The notes under the pieces are model-generated. The model was not told the origin of the DNA, made no database searches, and saw nothing but the letters and a program-made list of their open reading frames with translations. Position numbers and translations under genes: made by a program. From contig JBAWXZ010000002.1 in NCBI GenBank assembly GCA_037143795.1, positions 236,449 to 300,448 of the forward strand: 64,000 nucleotides of DNA. The letters run 5' to 3'. The stretch comes from Firm-13 sp037143795. GTDB taxonomy: Bacteria; Bacillota; Clostridia; Saccharofermentanales; Saccharofermentanaceae. Numbering within the stretch: the first letter of the stretch is position 1; every line of letters starts with the position of its first letter. Below, piece after piece: positions 35,395-43,916 of the stretch.

Positions 35395-35415
35395 GAATTC
35401 ATTTCTTGCAAAAAA

Positions 35416-35613
35416 TTAAGCTCTGGTCACTTCTCCGGAGCGTAAGCACCGGGTGCAGACGTGCATAGTTTTCGGTGTGCCGTTAACAACAACCTTGACA
35501 TTACGGACATTGGGCTGCTGTGTCGTAAGTGCACGACGGGAAACCTGTGAACGGGTTATGCTTATCTTTCTGCCAAAAAATGTATCCTTTTGACAGATCT
35601 CGCATTTTGCCAT
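35416..35613 (-). CDS. rpmB: 50S ribosomal protein L28
   Basis: 65 residues starting MAKCEICQKDTFFG, with the zinc-binding Cys pairs CEIC and CTRC near the ends, as in Cys-plus L28. AGGAGGTG lies eight bases before the ATG, which excludes longer upstream readings. Basic, structural component of the large ribosomal subunit. It has its own promoter and terminator, between the convergent dnaD-acpS operon and the rnf operon on the same strand. Confidence 0.96.
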   Translation of the reverse strand: MAKCEICQKDTFFGRKISITRSQVSRRALTTQQPNVRNVKVVVNGTPKTMHVCTRCLRSGEVTRA

Positions 35614-35653
35614 GAAAAACACCTCCTGTGTGTCTAAATAACGCGCAGGTGAA

Positions 35654-35682
35654 ATCATACCACATTTCACTTTTCTGCGCAA
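35654..35682 (-). promoter_or_regulatory. Predicted rpmB promoter
   Basis: On the minus strand TTGCGC, 17-base spacer, TATGAT, with a TG dinucleotide one base before the -10. Confidence 0.55.
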
Positions 35683-35734
35683 GATTAAAAATCAAGTATT
35701 CATCTCAAAGTCTTCATAAAACCATCTCGGAAAT

Positions 35735-36589
35735 TCATTTCACGGAATCATTTTCGAGCGGCTGTTCAAGATAGGCGATGGAATGTGTCGGACATACTTT
35801 AACACAGGCTCCGCATCGTGTACAGAGTGTCTGGTCAATAACGGCAAGGGCACCTGTCATGGAGATCGCGCCGACCGGACAGGTCTTTACACATTTCTGG
35901 CAGCCGATACAGCCGATGTCACAATTTTTCCTTGTCTGGGCACCGGGCCATGTGTTTTTGCACAGCACAGCAACCTCGGCAGACCTCGGAAAAAGCTGCA
36001 TCAGGTCTTTCGGGCACATCCTGACGCATTGGCCGCAGGCTGTGCACGCGTTGCTGTCTACCTGGATGATGCCGTTTTTAATGGAGAGTGCATGAAAAGC
36101 GCATACGGTGATACAGTCGCCGAAACCAAGGCACCCGTATGTACAGGCTCCCGGACCGCCAAGGAGGCCGTGCGCCGCATTGCAGGTGAGTGTGCCTGAA
36201 TACTCGTAGCGGCGCTTTGTATGGTCCCCTGTGCCCTGACAGAGCAGGCGTGCGACGCTTGGTTCCGCAAAGGTTGCGGTTACTCCGAGAATCGATGCCA
36301 GTTCCGCTGAACAGGCAGCACCGCCGACCGCACACAGGCTGGTATCGGTTGAACCGTCCGCCAGGAACTGTGCATAGCCGTCGCATCCGGCGAATCCGCA
36401 TCCGCCGCAGTTCGCGCCGGGGAGGGCCGCCACAAGGGCTTCCTTTTTCTCGTTGACAGGCATCTGGAAAAAATGGGAAACAATAACAATCAGGATACCT
36501 AAAAGTGCTGCTAAACAAAGCACGATCACTGCGGGTACCATAATATTCTGTATTGCCTGCGGCATTAGTTGATACGTTTGTAAAAACAT
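35735..36589 (-). CDS. rnfB: Rnf complex subunit B (iron-sulfur protein)
   Basis: 284 residues: N-terminal membrane anchor, then the RnfB-specific cluster CGGCGFAGCDGYA...C and further ferredoxin motifs CTACGQCVRMCP, CIGCQKCVKTCP and CTRCGACVKVCP. It accepts electrons from ferredoxin at the cytoplasmic face and passes them into the membrane complex. Last gene of the rnfCDGEAB order, as in acetogens and other Clostridia. It lacks the very long C-terminal cluster arrays of some relatives. Confidence 0.96.
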   Translation of the reverse strand: MFLQTYQLMPQAIQNIMVPAVIVLCLAALLGILIVIVSHFFQMPVNEKKEALVAALPGANCGGCGFAGCDGYAQFLADGSTDTSLCAVGGAACSAELASILGVTATFAEPSVARLLCQGTGDHTKRRYEYSGTLTCNAAHGLLGGPGACTYGCLGFGDCITVCAFHALSIKNGIIQVDSNACTACGQCVRMCPKDLMQLFPRSAEVAVLCKNTWPGAQTRKNCDIGCIGCQKCVKTCPVGAISMTGALAVIDQTLCTRCGACVKVCPTHSIAYLEQPLENDSVK

Positions 36590-36665
36590 GTCTGTTCACT
36601 CCTCTAATGATATTATTCCTTCTCCGTGTCTGTTAAGGAGGGATACGCTGATCGCTTTCTGCAGA

Positions 36666-37256
36666 TCAACTGAAAAGATTTTCAACCAATCCTTTGAATC
36701 CGAAGAAAGAGACGGCAACCAAAGATGCAGCTATCAGTGTGATGGGAAGGCCTTTCAATATCTCAGGAACATCGGCCTTGTCCACTTTGCTGCGTACGCC
36801 TGAAAAGAGGAAGAGCGACAAAGTATATCCCAACCCGCCGCCCAGGGCATTTATCAGGGAATCCGTGAAGGAATAGGACTTGGTAATATTCAGGATCGCA
36901 ACACCAAGGACCGCACAGTTGGTAGTGATCAGCGGCAGAAAAATACCCAGCGCATTATAGAGCGGAGGCATTGTTTTTTTCATGACCATCTCGATCATCT
37001 GAACCAGTGCGGCAATGACCAGGATAAACACGAGTGTCTGGAGGTAACCCAAATGAAAGGGCTCCAGAAGGAGTGTCTGAATCGGCCAGGTCAGTGCCGT
37101 CGAGGCGACCATAACCAGGATGACAGCGCCGCTCATGCCCATGGCCGTTTTGAGGTTTTTGGAGACACCAAGGAAGGAGCAGATTCCCAAAAACTTTGAA
37201 AGGACAAAATTATCAACAAGGATCGCGGAGAACAAAATGATCATCATTTCCTTCAT
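36666..37256 (-). CDS. rnfA: Rnf complex subunit A
   Basis: 196 residues with six membrane segments, KFLGICSFLGVSK near the start and TTNCAVLGVAI in the second half. Each holds a conserved Cys, thought to bind a [2Fe-2S] centre between RnfA and RnfE within the membrane. Its ATG overlaps the rnfE stop by four bases, so the two related halves are translated together. Confidence 0.96.
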   Translation of the reverse strand: MKEMMIILFSAILVDNFVLSKFLGICSFLGVSKNLKTAMGMSGAVILVMVASTALTWPIQTLLLEPFHLGYLQTLVFILVIAALVQMIEMVMKKTMPPLYNALGIFLPLITTNCAVLGVAILNITKSYSFTDSLINALGGGLGYTLSLFLFSGVRSKVDKADVPEILKGLPITLIAASLVAVSFFGFKGLVENLFS

Positions 37257-38020
37257 ACTTTTGTTCCCTCACTTCCGCTGCATGACGTGCATGTACCGCA
37301 GGCCTCGCAATGTCCGGCTTCCGGCGGGGGAGAAACGGGTTTGCCTCTCTTCTTGTCCATCCATTTAACGAATATCTGTGAAAAACAGATGCAGATTCCA
37401 AAGACGAAGAAGCCGCCCGGCGGAAGGATGAAGAACATCATCGGCTCAATTACTGTGCCGAAAAAAGGAAGCTGAAGCCCGAAGAAAGTCCCGTTGCCGA
37501 GGACTTCCCTTATTGAGCCCATTAAGAACAGTGCGACAAAAAATCCGACTCCCATTCCGAACCCGTCAACCAGTGATGCAAAGACCGGCTTTTTGCTTGC
37601 AAATGCCTCTGCTCTCGCAAGAACAATGCAGTTTACGACGATAAGCGGGATATAAATACCGAGGGAGACATTTAAGGCCGGCAGGTAAGCCGAGACAAGA
37701 AGCTGGACGATCGTAACAAAGCCGGCAATAATGGTAATAAAAGCCGGAATACGGACTTTATCGGGAATGGCTTTCCGCAGCATCGAAATGATGACTTCGG
37801 AACCCATCTGGACAAAAATCACGGCAAGCCCCATGCTCACGGCGTTTTTGGCAGAAGTGGTTATAGCAAGAAGCGGGCAGGTGCCCAGTACCAGGCGGAA
37901 GACAGGGTTTTCAAAAAGCACACCGTCCAGCAGAATCTGCATGGGGGAATCTTTTTTCTTCTGTTCATCGAGCCGCTCTTCGGGGTCTTTGTATGTCTTA
38001 TCCATTGCATTTTCTTTCAT
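37253..38020 (-). CDS. rnfE: Rnf complex subunit E with Cys-rich C-terminal tail
   Basis: 255 residues. Six membrane segments, with the RnfA/E signatures LGTCPLLAIT and VVNCIVLARAEAFAS that carry the conserved Cys residues. The start at 38020 follows AGGAGTGATCTC. Beyond the conserved core, the C-terminus carries the extension CEACGTCTSC, four Cys in ten residues, which could bind a metal or a cluster. The N-terminus also has a charged cytosolic extension of about 25 residues. Overlaps rnfG and rnfA by four bases at either end. Confidence 0.94.
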   Translation of the reverse strand: MKENAMDKTYKDPEERLDEQKKKDSPMQILLDGVLFENPVFRLVLGTCPLLAITTSAKNAVSMGLAVIFVQMGSEVIISMLRKAIPDKVRIPAFITIIAGFVTIVQLLVSAYLPALNVSLGIYIPLIVVNCIVLARAEAFASKKPVFASLVDGFGMGVGFFVALFLMGSIREVLGNGTFFGLQLPFFGTVIEPMMFFILPPGGFFVFGICICFSQIFVKWMDKKRGKPVSPPPEAGHCEACGTCTSCSGSEGTKV

Positions 38021-38616
38021 GAGATCACTCCTTCTTCCAGAAGATAGGAATACGCGCCCATTGCCTTATTGACGGCCGAAGAGGCCGCCCTTGAAGAAAT
38101 AGTAGCTCCGGAAATACTGTCGATTTTATGCGTGCCGGAACCGGCGGATACGCTGGTCAGCACTTTGGTATCAAGATTGGAAAACTGGGCCTGAAAACCT
38201 TTTTCCTCCACTCGTTTTCCTAAGCCGGGCGTATCGTCCGCCGCTGTGGCACGGACCATAATGACTTTACCCTGGGTGTCGATGCCTGTTGTTGCAACAA
38301 CATTACCGGCATAACCCCGGCTGCTTGTGACAAAAACATATCCGATCACGTTACCGCCGGCATCCCTGGCTGCGCTTATTTCTGCTGCAGCTATATCTTT
38401 GGCAGCCATGGCTTCAATCTGTGCTTCACTCAGTACGATATTGGAGAACTCTTTCCCTTCAGGAAAGATCTCCTGCTTCTGCATGAGTGCGGCTTCCTGC
38501 TGCTGCCTGGCAATAGGGTCCTTCGTTATTTCGTAAGTCGCAGCAAGCATAAGGGTAACGATCAGGCAGAGAACGGTGAGAAGGAGGGCCGGCTGAAACA
38601 TCTTAAGCTTTCCCAT
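38017..38616 (-). CDS. rnfG: Rnf complex subunit G (covalent FMN protein)
   Basis: 199 residues: one N-terminal membrane segment (about 10-28), then an extracytoplasmic FMN-binding domain. The covalent flavin site is the Thr of SISGATISS near residue 175. GLGKRVEE in the middle matches the family. The ATG lies within the end of rnfD. It relays electrons within the ion-translocating Rnf complex. Confidence 0.94.
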   Translation of the reverse strand: MGKLKMFQPALLLTVLCLIVTLMLAATYEITKDPIARQQQEAALMQKQEIFPEGKEFSNIVLSEAQIEAMAAKDIAAAEISAARDAGGNVIGYVFVTSSRGYAGNVVATTGIDTQGKVIMVRATAADDTPGLGKRVEEKGFQAQFSNLDTKVLTSVSAGSGTHKIDSISGATISSRAASSAVNKAMGAYSYLLEEGVIS

Positions 38617-39577
38617 GTTTCTTCACCTCCCCGAATGGTTTGGGCGCAGTAAATTTATCAAGATGCGGAGTCAGTATATTCATCAGAAGAATGGAAAATG
38701 AGACACCCTCCGCCATATTGCCAAACAGGCGAATCACAGCCGTGATAAGACCGCATCCGATCCCGAAAATAATGCGTCCTTTCCGTGTGACCGGAGATGT
38801 AACATAATCCGTTGCCATAAAGAAAGCGCCGAGGAAAAGACCTCCGGCCAGAAGCTCGTATACAGGGTCTTTTCCGGCGAGGCCGGTCAGAAGCATCACC
38901 GTACCTATATAGGTAAGGGGAATCCAGAGAGTAATGACTTTGCGGCTGACCATATAGACAACACCAATCAGCAGGGCCAGAATGGAGACTTCCCCGATAC
39001 AGCCCGCCTTATCACCAAGAAAAAGAGAAAGATACGTAGGCAGTGATGCGGCTCCTTCGATACCCTGTGTCTTCAGAATAGCCAGCGGCGTTGCCGAGGA
39101 TACAAGGTCAACACCATTAAGCGAATCCATAAAACGGAAAGCACCGCGGGCAACAGACCAGTTGGTCATTGCGTTGGGAAATGCGATGGCAAGAATAATA
39201 CGCGCTGTCAGTGCCGGATTAACGAAATTGTTGCCAAGCCCGCCGAACATCTGCTTGACAACGACAATTGCAAAAAATGCCCCGATTACCACCATATAGA
39301 TCGGAAGCGTCGGAGGAAGGTTAAATGCAAGAAGGATACCGGTTACGACAGCTGTCAGATCGGAGATTGTATTGTCCCTCTTCATGATACGCCTTGAAAA
39401 ATATTCGAAAACCACACAGGAAAATACTGATACAAGAATAAGAAGGACTGCACACAGGCCGAAAAGAATTCCCGAAGCTGCGATGGCGGGCACGGTTGCG
39501 ATAATTACATCCCGCATGATCGACTTTGTTGTGACATTGTCCCTGATATGGGGAGAACTTGATACTTGTAAACTCAT
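38603..39577 (-). CDS. rnfD: Rnf complex subunit D
   Basis: 324 residues, highly hydrophobic, with SSPHIRDNVTTKSIMRDVIIA at the N-terminus (shown only in part by its opening SSPHI), the covalent FMN site in SSATPLAILK (Thr), and FFMATDYVTSP. Start: the ATG at 39577 gives the usual RnfD N-terminus, although a GTG 15 bases upstream is open too and neither has a strong ribosome binding site. It overlaps rnfG by 14 bases. NqrB-related ion-translocating subunit. Confidence 0.93.
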   Translation of the reverse strand: MSLQVSSSPHIRDNVTTKSIMRDVIIATVPAIAASGILFGLCAVLLILVSVFSCVVFEYFSRRIMKRDNTISDLTAVVTGILLAFNLPPTLPIYMVVIGAFFAIVVVKQMFGGLGNNFVNPALTARIILAIAFPNAMTNWSVARGAFRFMDSLNGVDLVSSATPLAILKTQGIEGAASLPTYLSLFLGDKAGCIGEVSILALLIGVVYMVSRKVITLWIPLTYIGTVMLLTGLAGKDPVYELLAGGLFLGAFFMATDYVTSPVTRKGRIIFGIGCGLITAVIRLFGNMAEGVSFSILLMNILTPHLDKFTAPKPFGEVKKHGKA

Positions 39578-39632
39578 GCAAATTACGCGCACGTTGGCTT
39601 ATCTGCTCAAACGCAGATAAGAAAGCGTCTGA

Positions 39633-41030
39633 TTAAGCGCGCTCCTCCTTCTCTTCGCGGTGCATTGTTTCTGCCTCGCGAAGTTTTTGTTCCTGAATAA
39701 CACTGGTACGCTCAGCGCGGACCAGTGTTTTGCCGTTGCGGATGCTCTGGGTAAGATATCTTTTGGCGGGACAGCTGTAAGTACAGCAGCCGCACTCAAT
39801 GCAGTCAAGGACGTAGAACTGCTCAAGGCTGTCCGTATCCTGCCTTCGCGTCGCCTGGTCAATCCCTGTCGGCATCAGGTTCATCGGGCAGACATCGACA
39901 CAGCGTCCGCAGTGGATGCAGGGGGATTCAGGCGGAACTTTCGCTTCCTTGCTCCCGAATACCAGGATCGCATTATTTGCCTTGATGATGCCGCAGTCGA
40001 TCCGATCGAGTGCGAACCCCATCATGGCACCGCCCATAATGATTTTGGAAGGTTCTTCCTTTGTTCCGCCGGAGGCAGCAATGACATCCGGAATGCGCGC
40101 GCCGACCGGCACATTGACATTACCCGGAGTATTCAGCGCGCTGCCGTCAAGTGTAATGCGCTTGCGTACAAGAGGAATACCGTTTTTCATGTATTTGCCG
40201 ATAAAACGAAGGGTGCTGACATTCATTACCAGCGTCTTTACATCGTGCGGCAGTTTTCCGGGCGGGACCTTGCGGCCTGTCAGCGCATAAATCAGCATCT
40301 TTTCCGCGCCCTGCGGATAGATTGTCTTTAAAGATTTTACAGTTATATTCGGGTCTGTTTTGGTATCCAGCCTGCGCTTCGTGATTTCATGTTCAAGTAT
40401 TCCTGCTGCAAGAGGTTTGTTATTCTCAACACCGATCACGGCACGCGGAATGGCAATCCACTTCAACACAGCGATAATTCCGTCAATAATTTCATCGGGA
40501 TGCTCGCAGATCTGACGATAGTCTGAAGTAATGTAAGGCTCGCACTCGGCGGCATTTACCAGAAGAACATCCGGTTCACTGCCTTTCGGCGGGCTCAGCT
40601 TGATGTGGACAGGGAAAGTTGCGCCTCCAAGTCCAACAAGGCCGGCACACCTGACCATATTAATAAAATCCTCCCTGGAAGCAATACTGGGCGGAACGCA
40701 GGAAGGATCCACTGTGAATTTCCTGTCTGAAGCAATCGTGACAGCCTCAATCGGCGCACCGGTTGCTGATATGACAAAACTTACATCCGTGACCTCACCG
40801 GACACGCTTGCGTGAACGGGAACAGACATAGGATGATCGGCCCGGCCGAGCAGCTGCCCGACATCTACATGATCGCCTTTTTTAACAACACAGACACAGG
40901 GCGGGCCGACATGCTGCTGAAGAAGAATTTCAACGGATGAAAAATCGTCCAGACGAATCGAAGGAAAATCATGTGTGTTTTTATTGCCCTTTGGATGTAC
41001 TCCACCGGAAAAAGGATGATTAAATGACAA
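39633..41030 (-). CDS. rnfC: Rnf complex subunit C (NADH-binding, iron-sulfur)
   Basis: 465 residues if translation starts at the TTG at 41030, which is preferred because GGGGAGG lies eight bases upstream and the protein then begins with SFNHPFSGGVHP as the family does. An ATG 18 bases earlier has no site. The nucleotide-binding region includes GLGGATFPVHIK and NAAECEPY. C-terminal clusters are CIHCGRCVDVCP and CIECGCCTYSCPA. It faces the cytoplasm and reduces NAD at the expense of ferredoxin in the usual direction. First gene of the rnf operon. Confidence 0.95.
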   Translation of the reverse strand: MSFNHPFSGGVHPKGNKNTHDFPSIRLDDFSSVEILLQQHVGPPCVCVVKKGDHVDVGQLLGRADHPMSVPVHASVSGEVTDVSFVISATGAPIEAVTIASDRKFTVDPSCVPPSIASREDFINMVRCAGLVGLGGATFPVHIKLSPPKGSEPDVLLVNAAECEPYITSDYRQICEHPDEIIDGIIAVLKWIAIPRAVIGVENNKPLAAGILEHEITKRRLDTKTDPNITVKSLKTIYPQGAEKMLIYALTGRKVPPGKLPHDVKTLVMNVSTLRFIGKYMKNGIPLVRKRITLDGSALNTPGNVNVPVGARIPDVIAASGGTKEEPSKIIMGGAMMGFALDRIDCGIIKANNAILVFGSKEAKVPPESPCIHCGRCVDVCPMNLMPTGIDQATRRQDTDSLEQFYVLDCIECGCCTYSCPAKRYLTQSIRNGKTLVRAERTSVIQEQKLREAETMHREEKEERA

Positions 41031-41063
41031 AATTGACCGCCTCCCCATAATGAAACTGCAATT

Positions 41064-41069
41064 ATTATA
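41064..41069 (-). promoter_or_regulatory. -10 element of the rnf operon
   Basis: TATAAT on the minus strand, giving a leader of about 27 bases to the TTG start. No clear -35. Confidence 0.4.
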
Positions 41070-41235
41070 AGCAATTTGAAGCAGAATATATATGAAAACT
41101 GCAAAATGATTTTCGTTTGCCTTTAGCCCGGAGGGCTTGCGAGCTTTTTATATAAAAAGATAAAAGGTATTATTTGAATGAATACCGGAAACAGATATTA
41201 TTTTCGAATTTACATGAACCTTTTCCAGGGTCGTG

Positions 41236-41350
41236 ACGATACCATATTGAAAGGAGGTGCACACGGTGGAAGGGATGCCCGGTGGGCGCTAAGGAATATC
41301 AAGTCCAGGATAGCGGCCCGATAGGCGCTCTCCTGGAGATAAGAGAAAAG
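41236..41350 (+). ncRNA. Candidate structured RNA upstream of serS (unidentified)
   Basis: Three nested or adjacent foldings can be drawn: ATATT / AATAT enclosing the left part, GCCC-GGT-GGGC (41277-41287), and a strong hairpin closed by TCCAGGA / TCCTGGA (41304-41337) with inner AGC-GCC / GGC-GCT pairs. It also contains a near-perfect ribosome binding site (AAAGGAGGTG) followed after eight bases by a GTG and an eight-codon open frame reading MEGMPGGR. No T-box signature is present. The serS promoter lies downstream, so this would be a separate transcript. It sits in a 530-base gene-free gap between rnfC and serS. Confidence 0.4.
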
Positions 41351-41400
41351 TAAGCGTTTGTCTTTTTGTTGGTATATCATGTCTGACAATTATAGGATGG

Positions 41401-41489
41401 GGATTGGTTCAATAGCTTTCGAATAGATTCCGCAGGATTGCGAAGCGATCCGAGGACATGACCGAGTGAGAAAGCTATTGAACTAATCC
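41401..41489 (+). repeat. Palindromic core-and-arms element, copy B
   Basis: Left arm 41401-41420 and right arm 41470-41489 pair over 20 bp with one G-T wobble; the arms contain TTCAATAGCTTTC and its complement. The core holds TTCCGCAGG, an inner stem GGATTGC-GAA-GCGATCC (longer than in other copies but still paired), CCGAGGACATG and CGAGTGA. No mini-hairpin precedes it directly. The most divergent copy in the 5' part of the core. Confidence 0.8.
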
Positions 41490-41491
41490 TT

Positions 41492-41520
41492 TTGTCCTGA
41501 CTGCCAAAATAATGTATAAT
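41492..41520 (+). promoter_or_regulatory. serS promoter
   Basis: TTGTCC, 17-base spacer, TATAAT, starting three bases after the right arm of palindromic element B and 45 bases before the start codon. Confidence 0.75.
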
Positions 41521-41564
41521 GTTTGGAATTAATATTTCTATTCATTAACGAGGGGGCATAAAAT

Positions 41565-42848
41565 ATGCTGGATATCAATCTCATACGTAATGACCCGGCC
41601 GCCATGCAGGCAAAGCTTGCAAAGAAGGGCTGCCAGGTTGATTTTTCGGAATTTCTTTCCAACGACCAGCGCAGGCGCGACCTGATTGTACAGGTTGAGG
41701 GGCTGAAGGCCAAAAAGAATCAGCAGTCAGCGCTTATTCCCCGGCTGAAGAAGGAAGGGAAAGATGTCTCCGCTATTTTTGTGGAGATGAAAGCCGTATC
41801 CGAAGAAACCCGCATGCTTGATGAACAGCTTGCTGCGATTGATGAGGTGCAGAAGACATTTCTCGATGCACTTCCCAATGTTCCGGCAGATGATGTCATT
41901 CCAGGCGGCAAAGAAAACAATGCCGTTGTATCCGTTTTCGGCGAAAAGCCAACATTCTCGTTTGCCCCGCAGCATCATGTCGATATAATGGAAAAGCTCG
42001 GAATGATCGACTACGGCCGCGGTGCCAAGCTGTCCGGATCCGGCTACTGGATCTATCGTAAAGACGGCTCACGCCTTGAATGGGCGCTTTTGAATTATTT
42101 CATGGAACAGCATCTTGCAGATGGTTACGAAATGATCCTGCCTCCGCATATGCTTCTGAACACCTGCGGATACACCGCAGGACAGTTTCCCAAATTCAAG
42201 GACGAGGTTTATCATATCCGCAATACGGAAGCCGAAGAAGGCTTTACGCACTTCATGCTTCCCACAGCGGAGACAGCGCTTGTCAATCTTCACAGGGATG
42301 AAATTCTCTCAGAGTCTGAACTTCCTTTCAAATATTTTGCCTATACACCATGCTACCGCAAGGAAGCCGGCTCGTACCGTGCTGAAGAGCGCGGCATGAT
42401 TCGCGGACATCAGTTCAATAAGATTGAGATGTTCCAATATACGCGTCCGGAAGATTCCAACGAAGCCCTCGAAGAACTTGTCGGCAAGGCAGCAGCCCTT
42501 GTCGAGGGACTTGGACTCCACCACAGGGTATCCAAGCTCGCTGCGGAAGACTGCTCTGCTTCCATGATGAAGACATATGATATTGAAGTCTGGATTCCTT
42601 CCATGAACGACTATAAGGAAGTCAGTTCTGCATCCAATGCAGGAGACTACCAGGCCAGAAGAGGCAACATGCGGTTCAGAAGAAGCGACGGGAAGACAAT
42701 ATCTTTTGTCCATACACTCAACGCGTCGGGACTCGCAACAAGCCGCATCATGCCGGCGATTGCCGAGCAGTATCAGCAGGAAGACGGAAGCATCCTGATC
42801 CCCGAAGTCCTCAGAAAGTTTATGGGCGGGCAGGAGAGAATCCAATAA
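41565..42848 (+). CDS. serS: Seryl-tRNA synthetase
   Basis: 427 residues: N-terminal coiled-coil arm (about residues 25-105) that grips the tRNA variable arm, then the class II catalytic core with motif 1 around EMILPPHMLLNT, motif 2 in CYRKEAGSYRAEERGMIRGHQFNKIE and motif 3 in NASGLATSRIMPAI. GAGGGGG lies just upstream of the ATG. Charges tRNA-Ser. No T-box leader, unlike many Firmicute serS genes. Single-gene unit with its own promoter and terminator. Confidence 0.97.
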   Translation: MLDINLIRNDPAAMQAKLAKKGCQVDFSEFLSNDQRRRDLIVQVEGLKAKKNQQSALIPRLKKEGKDVSAIFVEMKAVSEETRMLDEQLAAIDEVQKTFLDALPNVPADDVIPGGKENNAVVSVFGEKPTFSFAPQHHVDIMEKLGMIDYGRGAKLSGSGYWIYRKDGSRLEWALLNYFMEQHLADGYEMILPPHMLLNTCGYTAGQFPKFKDEVYHIRNTEAEEGFTHFMLPTAETALVNLHRDEILSESELPFKYFAYTPCYRKEAGSYRAEERGMIRGHQFNKIEMFQYTRPEDSNEALEELVGKAAALVEGLGLHHRVSKLAAEDCSASMMKTYDIEVWIPSMNDYKEVSSASNAGDYQARRGNMRFRRSDGKTISFVHTLNASGLATSRIMPAIAEQYQQEDGSILIPEVLRKFMGGQERIQ

Positions 42849-42869
42849 AAGCAACTATGTAATTAATAT

Positions 42870-42921
42870 AGAGGGCATGCGATGTATACGGTTTTACGTA
42901 TGACACGCATGTCCTCTTTTT
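42870..42921 (+). terminator. Rho-independent terminator of serS
   Basis: AGAGGGCATGCG pairs with CGCATGTCCTCT (one wobble) and is followed by TTTTT. Confidence 0.9.
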
Positions 42922-42951
42922 ATAGTAAGACACTAAAATGAGGTGGCAAAA

Positions 42952-43425
42952 ATGGCAGAATATATTCGAAAAGTATTATCGGAAGACTATGCCAGAGAAA
43001 TTTGCGGATGGAAGTATGAAGGTGCTTATTCCGTGTACAATTTTTTCGACTGGGACAAGCTTGTCGAAAATGACTGGGATTTTGCGATAAAAGAGAAGAG
43101 GGAAGCCGAATTTATTGCAATACTGGCCGGTGATGAGCTGATCGCTTTCGGAAGAGTGTCTGAAAGCAAAGGGAAAGCATTACTTGGTGTCGGACTCAAA
43201 CCCTCCTGGTGCGGAAAAGGAAGCGGATCCGATGTAATGAAAATATTGATTGAGGAAGCCCGGGAAAGGCTGCCCGGCCGGGTAATCGCACTGGAAGTCA
43301 GGAGCTTTAACATACGGGCAATCTGCAGTTACCAGAAAGCCGGCTTTGAAGAGAAAGACAAATATAGAAAAGATACCGCAATCGGCGAAGATGAGTTTGT
43401 GTACATGGAGTATTCGGGAAATTGA
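42952..43425 (+). CDS. GNAT-family N-acetyltransferase
   Basis: 157 residues. The acetyl-CoA pyrophosphate loop reads KPSWCGKGSGSDVMK, followed by EVRSFNIRAICSYQKAGF, the conserved end of the GNAT fold. ATG at 42952 has GAGGTGG six bases upstream. Substrate not readable; the family includes protein N-terminal, aminoglycoside and small-amine acetyltransferases. It is monocistronic and convergent with a second, unrelated acetyltransferase. Confidence 0.85.
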   Translation: MAEYIRKVLSEDYAREICGWKYEGAYSVYNFFDWDKLVENDWDFAIKEKREAEFIAILAGDELIAFGRVSESKGKALLGVGLKPSWCGKGSGSDVMKILIEEARERLPGRVIALEVRSFNIRAICSYQKAGFEEKDKYRKDTAIGEDEFVYMEYSGN

Positions 43426-43463
43426 CAGATCTCGATAGACAAGCAAGACCGGATATTTTTATT

Positions 43464-43817
43464 CTAGTAATCCAACCTCATAATATGTTCGCTGCCAAAT
43501 ACCTGCCCGTTAAAAACGAAACCTGTGCCCTGGTACAATTTAACAGCGCTGGTACTTTCTTTATGTACTCCAAGGAAAAATTTATTGTGTGTTTTGTCTT
43601 TTCCTATAATTTCCAGAAGTAACCGAAGAGCTGCTTTGCCATATCCTTTTGACTGCGAATTTTGGTCGATCATCATACGATAAATCCAGTATTCCCCATC
43701 ATCTTCATCAATACAGTACATTATAAATCCTAGCATTGAATCATTGTCGTACACTGCAAGCGGTATACATTCCGGCTGAATTTTGGATTGCGCTATGGAA
43801 ACAGCTTTGGAAGTCAC
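43464..43817 (-). CDS. Spermidine/amine acetyltransferase-like GNAT protein, start codon apparently lost
   Basis: From a GTG at 43817 the protein is 117 residues: FIMYCIDEDDGEYWIYRMMID, then QSKGYGKAALRLLLE (acetyl-CoA loop) and STSAVKLYQGTGFVF, as in BltD/SpeG-like enzymes. Homology continues upstream in the same frame (INFKEITKDN, then LSVSDDQIDFV) to about 43898. There the expected ATG reads ATA, with no alternative ATG, GTG or TTG at the right place. It may be a recent pseudogene or use a rare start. The GTG lacks a ribosome binding site. Confidence 0.55.
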   Translation of the reverse strand: MTSKAVSIAQSKIQPECIPLAVYDNDSMLGFIMYCIDEDDGEYWIYRMMIDQNSQSKGYGKAALRLLLEIIGKDKTHNKFFLGVHKESTSAVKLYQGTGFVFNGQVFGSEHIMRLDY

Positions 43818-43916
43818 AAAATCAATCTGGTCATCCGAAACAGAAAGTTCAATGCAGTCCCAAAAATTATCTTTTGTTATTTCTTTGAAATTAATTATAC
43901 CAATTACCAGCCTTTA

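Noticed and set aside
41049..41564. T-box riboswitch upstream of serS
   Set aside because: serS often has one in Firmicutes, but I found no AGGGTGG-type T-box sequence, and a clear promoter lies only 45 bases before the start codon, leaving no room.
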